Below, piece after piece: positions 8,441 through 16,069 of a DNA stretch of 61,717 nt. The notes beneath the pieces were generated by a model that was given only the letters and a program-made list of their open reading frames with translations, ran no database searches and was not told where the DNA came from. The translations under genes and the position numbers were made by a program. How positions within the stretch are numbered: the stretch's first letter is position 1; every line of letters starts with the position of its first letter. The stretch comes from Xanthobacteraceae bacterium (GTDB lineage: Bacteria > Pseudomonadota > Alphaproteobacteria > Rhizobiales > Xanthobacteraceae), in contig JAQSWY010000027.1 of assembly GCA_029266425.1 (NCBI GenBank), positions 1-61,717 of the forward strand. The letters are read 5' to 3'.

Positions 8441-10645
8441 ATGAATATTCGGGACATCCATTCGCAACGGGAAACCCGCACCGACGACCTCATTGCCGAG
8501 GCGCGGGCGCAGGGCCGCTCCAGTCTCGATGAGGCGGCCGGCAAGGCGCTTCTCGCCGGCTTCGGCATCCGCGTACCGCGCTCGCGCGTCGCCGCCAATG
8601 CTGCGGAGGCGGCCGAGATCGCGGCCGGGCTGGAAGGCCCGTTCGTGGCGAAGGTGGTCTCCCCCGACATTCTCCATAAATCCGACGCCGGCGGCGTGGC
8701 GCTGCGGCTCGCCGACGGTGCCGCGGTACGTGCGGCTGTCGAGGCGATGGCCGCCAAGCCTCTGATTGCAGCGGCGAATGTCGAAGGCTGGCTGGTCGAG
8801 GAAATGGCGCCGGCCGGCCGCGAGATGGTCATCGGCGGCTATCGCGACCCGCAGTTCGGACCGATGCTCATGGTCGGGCTCGGTGGCATCTTCGTCGAGG
8901 TACTGCACGACGTCGCCTTCCGCATCTGCCCGATCGGCGCGGCGCAGGCCGAGGACATGCTCGGCGAGCTGAAGGGCCGCGCCTTGCTGAAGGGCGCGCG
9001 CGGCGAGGCCGCGGTCGACGAGGCGGCGCTGATCGAGGTGATGCTGCGGGTTGGTGGCGCGGATGGCCTGTTGATGCGCCATGCCGCCGACGTCGCCGAG
9101 CTCGACCTCAATCCGGTGATCGTCTCGGCCAAGGGCGCGGTGGCGGTCGATGCCCGCGTGATACTCGCGATGCCCGCCGACGAGGCCCAGGAGGGAACCA
9201 CGCCGGCGCCGGTCGGCGGCAGCCCGCGCGAGGAATTCAGGCCGCTGTTCGAGCCTAAGACCGTGGCCGTGCTGGGCGCCTCGACCAAGGATGTCGGCAT
9301 CGCCAACACCTTCATCCGCCGCATGAAGGCGTTCGGCTATGGCGGCACCATCTACCCGATCCACCCCAATGCGCCCGAGATCGAGGGGCTCAAAGCCTAT
9401 CCGAGCCTCGCCGAGACCCCCGAGCCCATCGACTATGCCTATATCGCAGTGGGCGCCGAGCGCATCCCCGGCATACTGGCCGGTGCGCAGGGTCGCTGCC
9501 GCATCGCTCAGGTGATCTCCTCCGGTTTCGGCGAAGTGGAAGAGGGCAAGGCACTGCAGGAGGCGCTGGTCGAGGGCGCCCGCGCCGGTGGGGTGCGCAT
9601 GCTGGGGCCGAACTGCCTCGGCACCTATTCGCCGCGCGGCGGGCTGACCTTTCCGGCGGATGCGCCGAAGGAGGTCGGCACCATCGGCATCGTCTCGCAG
9701 TCGGGCGGCCTGACGACCGACATAATCAAGCGCGGCGAATGGCGGGGCCTGCGCTTCAGCGGCGCCGCCACCATCGGCAACAGCGCCGACGTCAAGCCGC
9801 ACGAGCTGGTCGCCTATTATCTCGAGGATCCGCAGACCCGGGCGATCGGCCTCTACCTGGAGGATGTGAAGCAGGGGCGGGTGTTCTTCGACCTGCTCGC
9901 CGGGGCGAGGAAGCCGATCGTCATCCTCAAGGGCGGCCGCTCCAATCTCGGCCGACTTGCCGCCGCTTCGCACACCGGAGCGCTCGCCGGCGACGAGAAG
10001 GGCTGGGATGCGCTGCAGAAGCAGGCGCCGGTCGTGCTGGTCTCGACCGTGGACGAGTTCATCGACCTGCTGCTGGCGCTTCAGCACTTCGATCTGCGCC
10101 CAGAGCGTCCGACCCGTGCGGTGACGCTGTTCGGCAATGGTGGCGGATCTAGCGTGCTCGGCACAGACGCCTTCGCCGCCGCGGGGCTGGAAGTGGCGCC
10201 CTATGCGAGCCAGGCCCGCCTGCTGCTCGAAGCCCTGAAGCTTCCGCCGGGCACCAGCGTCGCCAACCCGATCGACACGCCGGTGCGCACGCTGCAGGAG
10301 AAGGACGGTTTCGTCGCCGGGGAAATCCTCGACATCGTCTATGCCCATGCGCTGCCCGACGCCGTCGCGATGCACCTCAACCTCGCCGCCTTCGTCGGCC
10401 GCGGCTCGGTCGATCCGATCGACAATTTGTTCGCCGTGGTCGAGCAGGCGCAGGCCAAATGGCCAGGCCTTGCGCATTTCGCGCTCGCCCTACGCACCGA
10501 CGGCTCGCCGGAGCTCGATGAACGGCGGCGGCACTACCGCGAGAAGGCCCGCCGGATCGGGGTGCCGGTGTTCGACGAGATACCGGCGGTCGCCAAGGCG
10601 CTGGCCGGCGTCGGGCACCTGGAGCGACGGATGAGCCGGCTGTGA
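8441..10645 (+). CDS. ADP-forming acyl-CoA synthetase, fused beta-alpha form
   Basis: 734 residues. An ATP-grasp domain comes first (about 1-235, with FVAKVVSPDILHKSDAGGV). It is followed by a CoA-binding Rossmann domain (about 250-370, VAVLGASTK) and succinyl-CoA-ligase-like domains. The phosphorylated histidine of NDP-forming acetyl-CoA synthetases is present (H511 in SHTGALAG). These enzymes form acyl-CoA from acid, ATP and CoA, or run in reverse. It starts 10 bp after the carboxyltransferase stop, with GAGG upstream. It is a good candidate for activating the acid imported by TctCBA. Domain order is beta first, alpha second, opposite to many archaeal enzymes and to Pat-type acetyltransferase fusions. 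Confidence 0.87.
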   Translation: MNIRDIHSQRETRTDDLIAEARAQGRSSLDEAAGKALLAGFGIRVPRSRVAANAAEAAEIAAGLEGPFVAKVVSPDILHKSDAGGVALRLADGAAVRAAVEAMAAKPLIAAANVEGWLVEEMAPAGREMVIGGYRDPQFGPMLMVGLGGIFVEVLHDVAFRICPIGAAQAEDMLGELKGRALLKGARGEAAVDEAALIEVMLRVGGADGLLMRHAADVAELDLNPVIVSAKGAVAVDARVILAMPADEAQEGTTPAPVGGSPREEFRPLFEPKTVAVLGASTKDVGIANTFIRRMKAFGYGGTIYPIHPNAPEIEGLKAYPSLAETPEPIDYAYIAVGAERIPGILAGAQGRCRIAQVISSGFGEVEEGKALQEALVEGARAGGVRMLGPNCLGTYSPRGGLTFPADAPKEVGTIGIVSQSGGLTTDIIKRGEWRGLRFSGAATIGNSADVKPHELVAYYLEDPQTRAIGLYLEDVKQGRVFFDLLAGARKPIVILKGGRSNLGRLAAASHTGALAGDEKGWDALQKQAPVVLVSTVDEFIDLLLALQHFDLRPERPTRAVTLFGNGGGSSVLGTDAFAAAGLEVAPYASQARLLLEALKLPPGTSVANPIDTPVRTLQEKDGFVAGEILDIVYAHALPDAVAMHLNLAAFVGRGSVDPIDNLFAVVEQAQAKWPGLAHFALALRTDGSPELDERRRHYREKARRIGVPVFDEIPAVAKALAGVGHLERRMSRL

Positions 10646-10690
10646 TCACGACGTCATCCTGAGAAGCTGCTTATAATGCAGCAAACGTTC

Positions 10691-10773
10691 CGTCGTCCCC
10701 GGGCTTGTCCCGGGGATCCACGCCCGTGACGAGGGATCAACCGTGGATGGCCGGGACAAGCCCGGCCATGACG
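10691..10773. repeat. REP-like inverted repeat between convergent genes
   Basis: Two 32-nt arms (10691-10722 and 10742-10773) are inverted copies separated by 19 nt, differing only at a few positions. Each arm is itself palindromic around CGGGCTTGTCCCGG. This is the architecture of REP/BIME-type intergenic repeats common in alphaproteobacteria. It lies between the stop of the acyl-CoA synthetase gene and the stop of the convergent TrmB-type gene, so it could also end transcription from both sides. No transposase is nearby. Confidence 0.8.
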
Positions 10774-10868
10774 GCGGAAATGGCCGATTTCACCTTGCAC
10801 TGACGCATTGCGGGTCAGGTTCAGGATGAAATGACGCTGACGGCGAAGTAGATTTGCGCGTAGTCCCC

Positions 10869-11741
10869 TCAGCCAAGCCCGGTGCGTTGCTTGAAGGAGG
10901 CCACCTGTTCCGGCGAGAAGCAGGCGAGGCGCAGGTCGCGCAGGTACGGGCCGAAGGCTTCATCGATCTGCGTGCCGAAACGGGCGAAGATCTCCGCCAT
11001 GTAATAGTCGTGGCGGACCAGGGATTCCGCCATGTTGACGATGGGCCGGTTGCGGGTGTGGGCCGCGATCACCTCGCCTTCAACGGCCGCGGTCAGGGTC
11101 TCGACATGATCGATGGCGAGCGTGAACAGATTGTCCGCCGTGCCCATGCGCACGCCGTTGCCTTCATGGATATAGACCCGGCAGGTCTCGCTGAAGCGGA
11201 ACTCCTCGGCGTCCGGCCCGAACAGCACGATGAAGATGTCGATGCCGCGCAGCGCGGCGGCGCGCAGCGCCTCGGTGTGGCGGCGCAGCACCGTGTCGCT
11301 CGCCTTGACCCAGACGGATTCCCGGCTGCCCGCGATGAGCGTCTCGATCTTGCTGTGTACGGCCGCATCGCCGCGCAGCGTCCAGACATACTGGTCGTCG
11401 GCGGCGGGCGAGAGCGCGGCCAGGCGCTCGGCGAGATCCGTGCACAGAGCGCGGGTCTGGTGGGAAATGGCGGTGAGGAACTCGTGCGGTGCCGCCGCGA
11501 CGTAGCGGACCGGGTTCTCGCTGACCGGCAGCACCGCCCCGCGCTGCGCCAGCGCTTCCAGCGCGTGATAGGTGTTGGGCCGCGGAACGTTGGCGCCCTT
11601 CGATATCTCATAGGCGGTGGAAGGCGGCATCCTCAGGAGCTGCACATAGATCTTCGCCTCGTATTCGGTGAAGCCGAGGCGCTTGAGATCGCCGAAGAAG
11701 TCGCCGTTGTCGGTCGCCGCAATGGCGAGCTTGCCTGCCAA
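10869..11741 (-). CDS. TrmB-type winged-helix transcriptional regulator
   Basis: 290 residues. An N-terminal winged HTH of the TrmB family (about 18-90; LGFTEYEAKIYVQLLRMPPS, then a recognition helix around VPRPNTYHALEAL) is followed by a phospholipase-D-like effector domain as in other long TrmB proteins. The start is TTG at 11741 with GGAG seven bases upstream; a nearby ATG is out of frame. It is downstream of biotin carboxylase with a 45-bp gap and probably shares its promoter. It likely controls this catabolic cluster, with a candidate operator at 13434-13455 and a related motif at 5688-5701. Sugar ligands are known for archaeal TrmB; here the ligand is unknown. Confidence 0.75.
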   Translation of the reverse strand: MAGKLAIAATDNGDFFGDLKRLGFTEYEAKIYVQLLRMPPSTAYEISKGANVPRPNTYHALEALAQRGAVLPVSENPVRYVAAAPHEFLTAISHQTRALCTDLAERLAALSPAADDQYVWTLRGDAAVHSKIETLIAGSRESVWVKASDTVLRRHTEALRAAALRGIDIFIVLFGPDAEEFRFSETCRVYIHEGNGVRMGTADNLFTLAIDHVETLTAAVEGEVIAAHTRNRPIVNMAESLVRHDYYMAEIFARFGTQIDEAFGPYLRDLRLACFSPEQVASFKQRTGLG

Positions 11742-11786
11742 GTTCGATCTCCATATGGGCGCCGGCCGGAAGCCGGCGCCGCGTGT

Positions 11787-13157
11787 TCAGGCGGCGAGCA
11801 GCCGGGTGCGGTGAGTGTCGATGAAACCGGTATGCACGTCACCGCGCACGAAATCCTCGTCGTCGAGGCACGCCATCAGGAAAGTACGATTGTTGCGGAT
11901 GCCGTCAATGCGGAAGGCCAGCAACGCATCCATGGCCCGCCGGCGCGCCGCCTCGCGCGTCTCGCCATGGGCGATGACCTTGGCGATCATCGGATCATAG
12001 AACGGCGTCACCGCGTCGCCTTCATGATAGCCGCTGTCGATGCGCACATCCGCCATCCCGGTCGGCGGGCGGAAGACGGTGAGCGGGCCCGGCGAGGGCA
12101 TGAACATCTTTGTCGGATCCTCGGCATAGATGCGGCACTCGATGGCGTGTCCGCGCGCCGTGATCTCGTCCTGCGCGAAGGCGGCGAGCGCGCCGCGGGC
12201 GAGATCGATCTGCAGCGCGACCAGGTCGCGGCCGGTTATCATCTCGGTGACCGGATGCTCGACCTGGATGCGCGTGTTCATCTCCAGGAAGAAATACTCG
12301 AAGCTCGTCGCGTCGACGATGAACTCCACGGTACCGGCGCCGCTGTACCGGGTGGCCTCGCACAGGCGCACCGCCGCCTCTGCCATGGCGCGCGCGACCT
12401 CATCCGGCAGGCCCGGCGCCCGCGCCTCCTCGATCACCTTCTGGAAGCGGCGCTGCAGCGAGCAGTCGCGTTCGAACAGATGGACCGCATTGCCGTCGCC
12501 GAAGCCGAACACCTGGATCTCGACATGGCGCGCCTTGGGCACGAAGCGCTCCAGGAAGATCGCGCCGTTGCCGAAGGATTTCTGCGCCATGGACTGGGTG
12601 GCGACGACCACTTCCTCCAGCTTCGCCGGCCCGTCGACGCGGCGCATGCCGATGCCGCCGCCCCCGCCCGCCGCCTTCACCAGAAGCGGATAGCCGACCG
12701 CGTTGGCCGCATCCGTGAGGCCGCCGATCTCACCCGGCTCGAAGCGGGTGCTGCCCGGCACGATGGGGACGCCGGCCTCCTCCGCGAGCTGGCGGGCCCG
12801 CTGCTTGTCGCCCATCTGGCGGATCGTCTCCGGTGCCGGTCCGATCCATTTGAGGCCGGCATCGAGCACGCTCGCGGCGAACTCGGCATTCTCCGACAGG
12901 AAGCCGTAGCCCGGATGCACCGCATCCGCGCCGGTCGCGCGTGCGGCTTCCAGCACTTTCTCGACGCGCAGATAGCTCTCGCGCGCCGGCGCCGGGCCGA
13001 GCAGCACCGCCTCGTCGGCCGCGAGCCTGTGCGCGGCCACGGCATCCGCTTCCGAATACACCGCGACGGTGCCGAGGCCGAGCGCCCGGCAGGAACGGAA
13101 GACACGGCAGGCGATCTCGCCGCGATTGGCCACCAGAACCTTTTTCATGGTCCGCAT
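11787..13157 (-). CDS. Biotin carboxylase subunit of acyl-CoA carboxylase
   Basis: 456 residues, the size of stand-alone AccC-type biotin carboxylases. It has the N-terminal KKVLVANRGEIACRVFRSC, the ATP-grasp glycine loop KAAGGGGGIGM, and the EMNTRIQVEHPVTE signature about residue 290. It carboxylates the biotin on the small carrier protein using ATP and bicarbonate. There is no biotinyl domain in this chain. The ATG at 13157 overlaps the carrier stop by one base (TGATG); a later Met at 13148 gives the canonical MKKVLVANRGE start and cannot be excluded. It works with the carrier upstream and the carboxyltransferase at 6895-8430. Confidence 0.9.
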   Translation of the reverse strand: MRTMKKVLVANRGEIACRVFRSCRALGLGTVAVYSEADAVAAHRLAADEAVLLGPAPARESYLRVEKVLEAARATGADAVHPGYGFLSENAEFAASVLDAGLKWIGPAPETIRQMGDKQRARQLAEEAGVPIVPGSTRFEPGEIGGLTDAANAVGYPLLVKAAGGGGGIGMRRVDGPAKLEEVVVATQSMAQKSFGNGAIFLERFVPKARHVEIQVFGFGDGNAVHLFERDCSLQRRFQKVIEEARAPGLPDEVARAMAEAAVRLCEATRYSGAGTVEFIVDATSFEYFFLEMNTRIQVEHPVTEMITGRDLVALQIDLARGALAAFAQDEITARGHAIECRIYAEDPTKMFMPSPGPLTVFRPPTGMADVRIDSGYHEGDAVTPFYDPMIAKVIAHGETREAARRRAMDALLAFRIDGIRNNRTFLMACLDDEDFVRGDVHTGFIDTHRTRLLAA

Positions 13158-13378
13158 CACGCCTCGATCCGCGCCACGACGGTGCCTTCGGTCACCGTGT
13201 CGCCCTCCGCGACGAGGATTTCGACGACCCTCCCCGGCTCGGCGGCGGCGACCGGAATCTCCATCTTCATGGATTCGAGGATGATGATGGGGTCGTCTTC
13301 GCCGACCGCCTCGCCGACCGCTTTTTCGATCTTCCAGACATTGCCGGTGATCTCGGTCTTGACCTCAACAATCGCCAT
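13157..13378 (-). CDS. Small biotin carboxyl carrier protein
   Basis: A 73-residue free-standing biotinyl domain. It contains the biotin attachment site ESMKMEIP with the modified lysine at position 38 and the matching second half-motif GDTVTEGTVVARIE. The ATG at 13378 has AGGAGG at good spacing. E. coli AccB is about twice as long with an N-terminal extension; this is essentially the bare lipoyl/biotinyl fold. It leads the leftward operon carrier - biotin carboxylase - TrmB regulator and is divergent from the hydratase gene. It should be biotinylated by the host BirA. Confidence 0.9.
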   Translation of the reverse strand: MAIVEVKTEITGNVWKIEKAVGEAVGEDDPIIILESMKMEIPVAAAEPGRVVEILVAEGDTVTEGTVVARIEA

Positions 13379-13433
13379 CGTTTCCTCCTGCACGCCGAGT
13401 TCGGCATTGACGTTCATTGTAGGGCGGCTCAAT

Positions 13434-13455
13434 AGTAGTTGCAATAACAACTACT
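13434..13455. promoter_or_regulatory. Perfect palindrome in divergent promoter, probable operator
   Basis: AGTAGTTG-CAATAA-CAACTACT is an inverted repeat with perfect 8-bp arms and a 6-bp spacer. It sits in the 100-bp gap between the biotin carrier gene and the divergent hydratase gene. Its core recurs with two changes at 5688-5701 in the other divergent promoter of the cluster. The TrmB-type protein encoded at the end of the leftward operon is the obvious candidate to bind it, which would make that operon autoregulated; this is inference. Confidence 0.6.
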
Positions 13456-13478
13456 CAAAGTGACGAGAGGAGGCGCGG

Positions 13479-14309
13479 ATGGATGGGCTCGAAGCATGGA
13501 TCGGCCGGACGGAAACCGCCTCGGCGCGGCTCGATGGCTGGCCGCTCGCCGGGCTTTGCGCCGCGCTCGATGACCCGGCCGCGACCGGTGACGGCACGGC
13601 GCTGCCGCCGACCGCGCACTGGCTCTATTTCGCTCCAACCGTGCCGCAATCCCTCCTGGGCCAGGACGGACATCCGCAACGCGGCGGCTTCCTGCCGCCC
13701 ATCGAGCTGCCGCGCCGCATGTGGGCAGCGAGCGAGATGACCTATCACCGGCCGCTGCGCATCGGCGACACCGTGGAGAAGCGCTCCCGCATCGCGGACG
13801 TTTCCATCAAGCAGGGCCGAAGCGGGACGCTGGCCTTCGTGACCGTCGAGCACGCCTATGTGCGGGACGGCGCGACCGCCCTCACCGAGATACAGAAGCT
13901 GGTCTATCGCGATGCGCCCGCCCCGGGCGAGGCACCCCCGCCGCCCCAGCCAGCGCCCGCCGACGCGGCATGGTCACACCCTGCGAAGCCCGACACCCGC
14001 CTGCTGTTCCGCTATTCCGCCGTCACCTTCAACGCCCACCGCATCCATTATGACGAGCCCTATGCGCGCGACGTGGAGGGCTATCCCGGCCTCGTGGTGC
14101 ACGGCCAGCTCACCGCGACCCTGCTGATCCGCGCCTTCATGAAGGAGCGGCCGGAGTTTCGCGTCGCCGGCTATTCGTTCCGCGCGGTCCGCCCGATCTT
14201 TGCCGGCACGTCGATATGGCTCGAAGGGGCGCCGGATGGTGACGGCTTCCGCCTCTGGGCCCGCAATGCGGAGGGAGCGGTGACGGTCGAGGCGCGGGTC
14301 ACGCCGTGA
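13479..14309 (+). CDS. HTD2/MaoC-type acyl-CoA hydratase, mesaconyl-CoA hydratase-like
   Basis: 276 residues with two hot-dog domains, an N-terminal FAS1-like dehydratase half and a C-terminal MaoC half joined by a Pro/Ala linker (about 148-164). The catalytic region is N185 with HRIHYDEPYARDVEGYPGLV (187-206) and VHG (207-209). Known relatives include mesaconyl-C4-CoA hydratase and itaconyl-CoA hydratase, which make citramalyl-CoA; other members act on other 2-enoyl thioesters. A GAGAGGAGG site precedes the ATG. It opens the rightward operon with the alpha/beta hydrolase and SDR. Together with the CitE-type lyase it suggests a hydrate-then-cleave CoA pathway. Confidence 0.78.
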   Translation: MDGLEAWIGRTETASARLDGWPLAGLCAALDDPAATGDGTALPPTAHWLYFAPTVPQSLLGQDGHPQRGGFLPPIELPRRMWAASEMTYHRPLRIGDTVEKRSRIADVSIKQGRSGTLAFVTVEHAYVRDGATALTEIQKLVYRDAPAPGEAPPPPQPAPADAAWSHPAKPDTRLLFRYSAVTFNAHRIHYDEPYARDVEGYPGLVVHGQLTATLLIRAFMKERPEFRVAGYSFRAVRPIFAGTSIWLEGAPDGDGFRLWARNAEGAVTVEARVTP

Positions 14310-15183
14310 CGTCGTCCGCGGCCGCCGAGGTGATCGCCGCGACCGAGGCGCGGGCGCGTCTCGTCCGCACCGGGCCCGAAGGCGAGCAGATCGTCTGGCG
14401 TGTGTTCGGGGACGGGCCGCCGCTGGTGCTGCTGCACGGTGGTTTTGGAAGCTGGCTGCACTGGCTGCCGGTGATCGGACAGCTAGAGCCGGAGTTCGGG
14501 CTCGCCGTGCCTGACATGCCGGGATTCGGCGGCTCCGATCCGATCCCGATCGGCTCGACGCCGGAACTGCTCGCCGATCGGCTGATGAGCGGCATCGGTG
14601 AGCTCTTTCCCCGCCACCGCGACATCCGCATCGCCGGCTTCTCGTTCGGCGGGCTCGTCGCCACTCACGTGGCGCTGCGCCTCGGCCGGAGATGCGTGGC
14701 GCTCGGCCTCGTCGCCAGCGGCGGCCTCGGCGAGGAGCGCGAGCCGATCGAGATGCGCAGCCGGCGCCCCGGCATGTCGGCGCCCGAACTGGCCGAGGTC
14801 GCCGCGCACAATGTGCGCGCCCTGATGGTGGCGGACCCGGCCAGGGCCGATGCGCTCGCCGTCGAGATCCAGCAGCGCAACACGCGCCGGCGGCCGGGCC
14901 TTGTCAGCCGCACCTTCTCGCGCAGCCGCACCGTGCTCGACATCCTGCCGCGCCTCAACGGCACTGTCGCGGCGATCTGGGCACGAAGGATCCGACCGTC
15001 GGCCCCTATCTCGACCAGCGTGTCGCCGGCGTGCACGCGGCAATGCCCGAGGCCGTCATCGCCGTGCTGGACGGCTGCGGACACTGGATCATGCAGGAGC
15101 AGCCGGACGTGCTGGCGGCATTCCTGACGGACACGATGCAGCGGGACATGCCCGCGGCAATGACAGGGGAGGGCGACCAATGA
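14306..15183 (+). pseudogene. Alpha/beta hydrolase with a -1 frameshift
   Basis: The first about 225 residues form a good alpha/beta hydrolase: oxyanion HGG (44-46), acid-turn DMPGFGGSD, nucleophile elbow GFSFGG with S113. After W225 (14978-14980) the frame changes to nonsense and stops at 15127. The missing C-terminus is intact in the next frame (GTKDPTVGPYLDQRVAG ... GCGHWIMQEQP, with the catalytic histidine) and ends at 15183, overlapping the SDR start by ATGA. One extra G in the GGG at 14979-14981 would restore the whole gene. The start is GTG at 14306 overlapping the hydratase stop. Either a recent null mutation or a homopolymer sequencing error; coupling to the next gene favours an originally functional enzyme. 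Confidence 0.85.
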
Positions 15184-15935
15184 CGACCCAGCAGGAACTT
15201 GCCGGCAAAGTGGCACTGGTGACCGGCGCCGCGCGCAATATCGGCCGCGCCATCGCCATGGCGCTGGCGGAGGGCGGCGCCACGGTGGTGGTGCACGCCC
15301 GGTCTTCCGTCGATGCGGCGAGGCAGACCGCCGACATGTGCCGCGCCGGCGGGGCGGCCGACGCCATGGTCGCGCTCGCCGACCTGACCGATCCGGCCGC
15401 GGTGAAACGCATGTTCGACGAAATCGCCGAACGCTTCGGCAGTCTCGATACCCTGGTCCACAATGCTGCCGAGCGCGCCGATTCGCCGTTCGAATCGATC
15501 GCCTTCGCCGAATGGCGGCGGATCGTCGCCAGCATCCTGGACAGCGCCTTTCTGTGCGATCAGGCAGCATTGCCGTTCCTGCGGCGCAGCGACGGCGCCA
15601 GCATCATCCACATCGGTGGGGTCGCCGCGCACACCGGGGTCCGGCACCGTCCGCACGTCTCCGCCGCCAAGGCAGGCGTCGCCGGTCTCACCCGTGCGCT
15701 CGCCGCCGAGCTGGCGGCGGACCGCATCACCGTGAACTGCATCTCGCCAGCGCGCATGGAAACCGAGCGCAAGGGCGAACTCCCCGAGCACTTCCGTGAG
15801 CGCCCGGTGCCGCTCGGTCGCGGCGGCGAACCGATGGAACTCGCCGCGCTGGTGCGCTTCCTGGCCGGGCCGTCCGGGCGCTTCATCACCGGGCAGACCA
15901 TCCACCTCAATGGCGGCTGGCACATGGGCCAGTGA
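15180..15935 (+). CDS. SDR-family protein with degenerate active site
   Basis: 251 residues with a full short-chain dehydrogenase fold: TGAARNIG (15-22), LVHNAA, and a C-terminal FITGQTIHLNGG. Aligned by motif to E. coli FabG, however, the catalytic Ser is G147 (IGG for IGS), Tyr is V160 (VSAAK for YAAAK), and the Asn is I119; only K164 remains. It is therefore unlikely to be a classical NAD(P)-dependent oxidoreductase, though NAD binding looks intact. The ATG overlaps the corrected end of the preceding hydrolase by 4 bp. Possible roles are a cofactor-bound structural partner or a different chemistry; nothing in the sequence decides. Confidence 0.82.
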   Translation: MTTQQELAGKVALVTGAARNIGRAIAMALAEGGATVVVHARSSVDAARQTADMCRAGGAADAMVALADLTDPAAVKRMFDEIAERFGSLDTLVHNAAERADSPFESIAFAEWRRIVASILDSAFLCDQAALPFLRRSDGASIIHIGGVAAHTGVRHRPHVSAAKAGVAGLTRALAAELAADRITVNCISPARMETERKGELPEHFRERPVPLGRGGEPMELAALVRFLAGPSGRFITGQTIHLNGGWHMGQ

Positions 15936-16069
15936 CATGACCGACCTGTGACAGTTTATAAGTAGCCGGCCGATCGGCTCATCAAAATAATCTATCAATC
16001 TGGTGCTGCGATCGCCGCAATCTGAAACCTGTATTGGACCGATCAGAAGTCGGGCCGCATCGTCGTGTG
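15936..16069. promoter_or_regulatory. Probable soe operon promoter region with LysR half-site
   Basis: This AT-richer 134-bp gap precedes soeA. It holds GCCGATCGGC (15969-15978, a perfect 10-bp palindrome) and ATAATCT at 15987-15993. The latter equals the left half-arm of the palindrome in front of the lysR gene at 22497-22517. A LysR site here, about 77 bp upstream of the soeA start, would be a normal activator position, but only a half-site is matched. Confidence 0.4.

Noticed and set aside
6844..10477. Long minus-strand open frames opposite the carboxylase and CoA synthetase genes
   Set aside because: High GC leaves antisense frames open. They show His/Arg/Ala-rich composition without motifs, whereas the plus strand encodes complete known enzymes.
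10854..13463. An 869-codon plus-strand frame opposite the TrmB, biotin carboxylase and carrier genes
   Set aside because: No domain motifs are found; the minus strand carries three clear genes with ribosome sites and overlaps.
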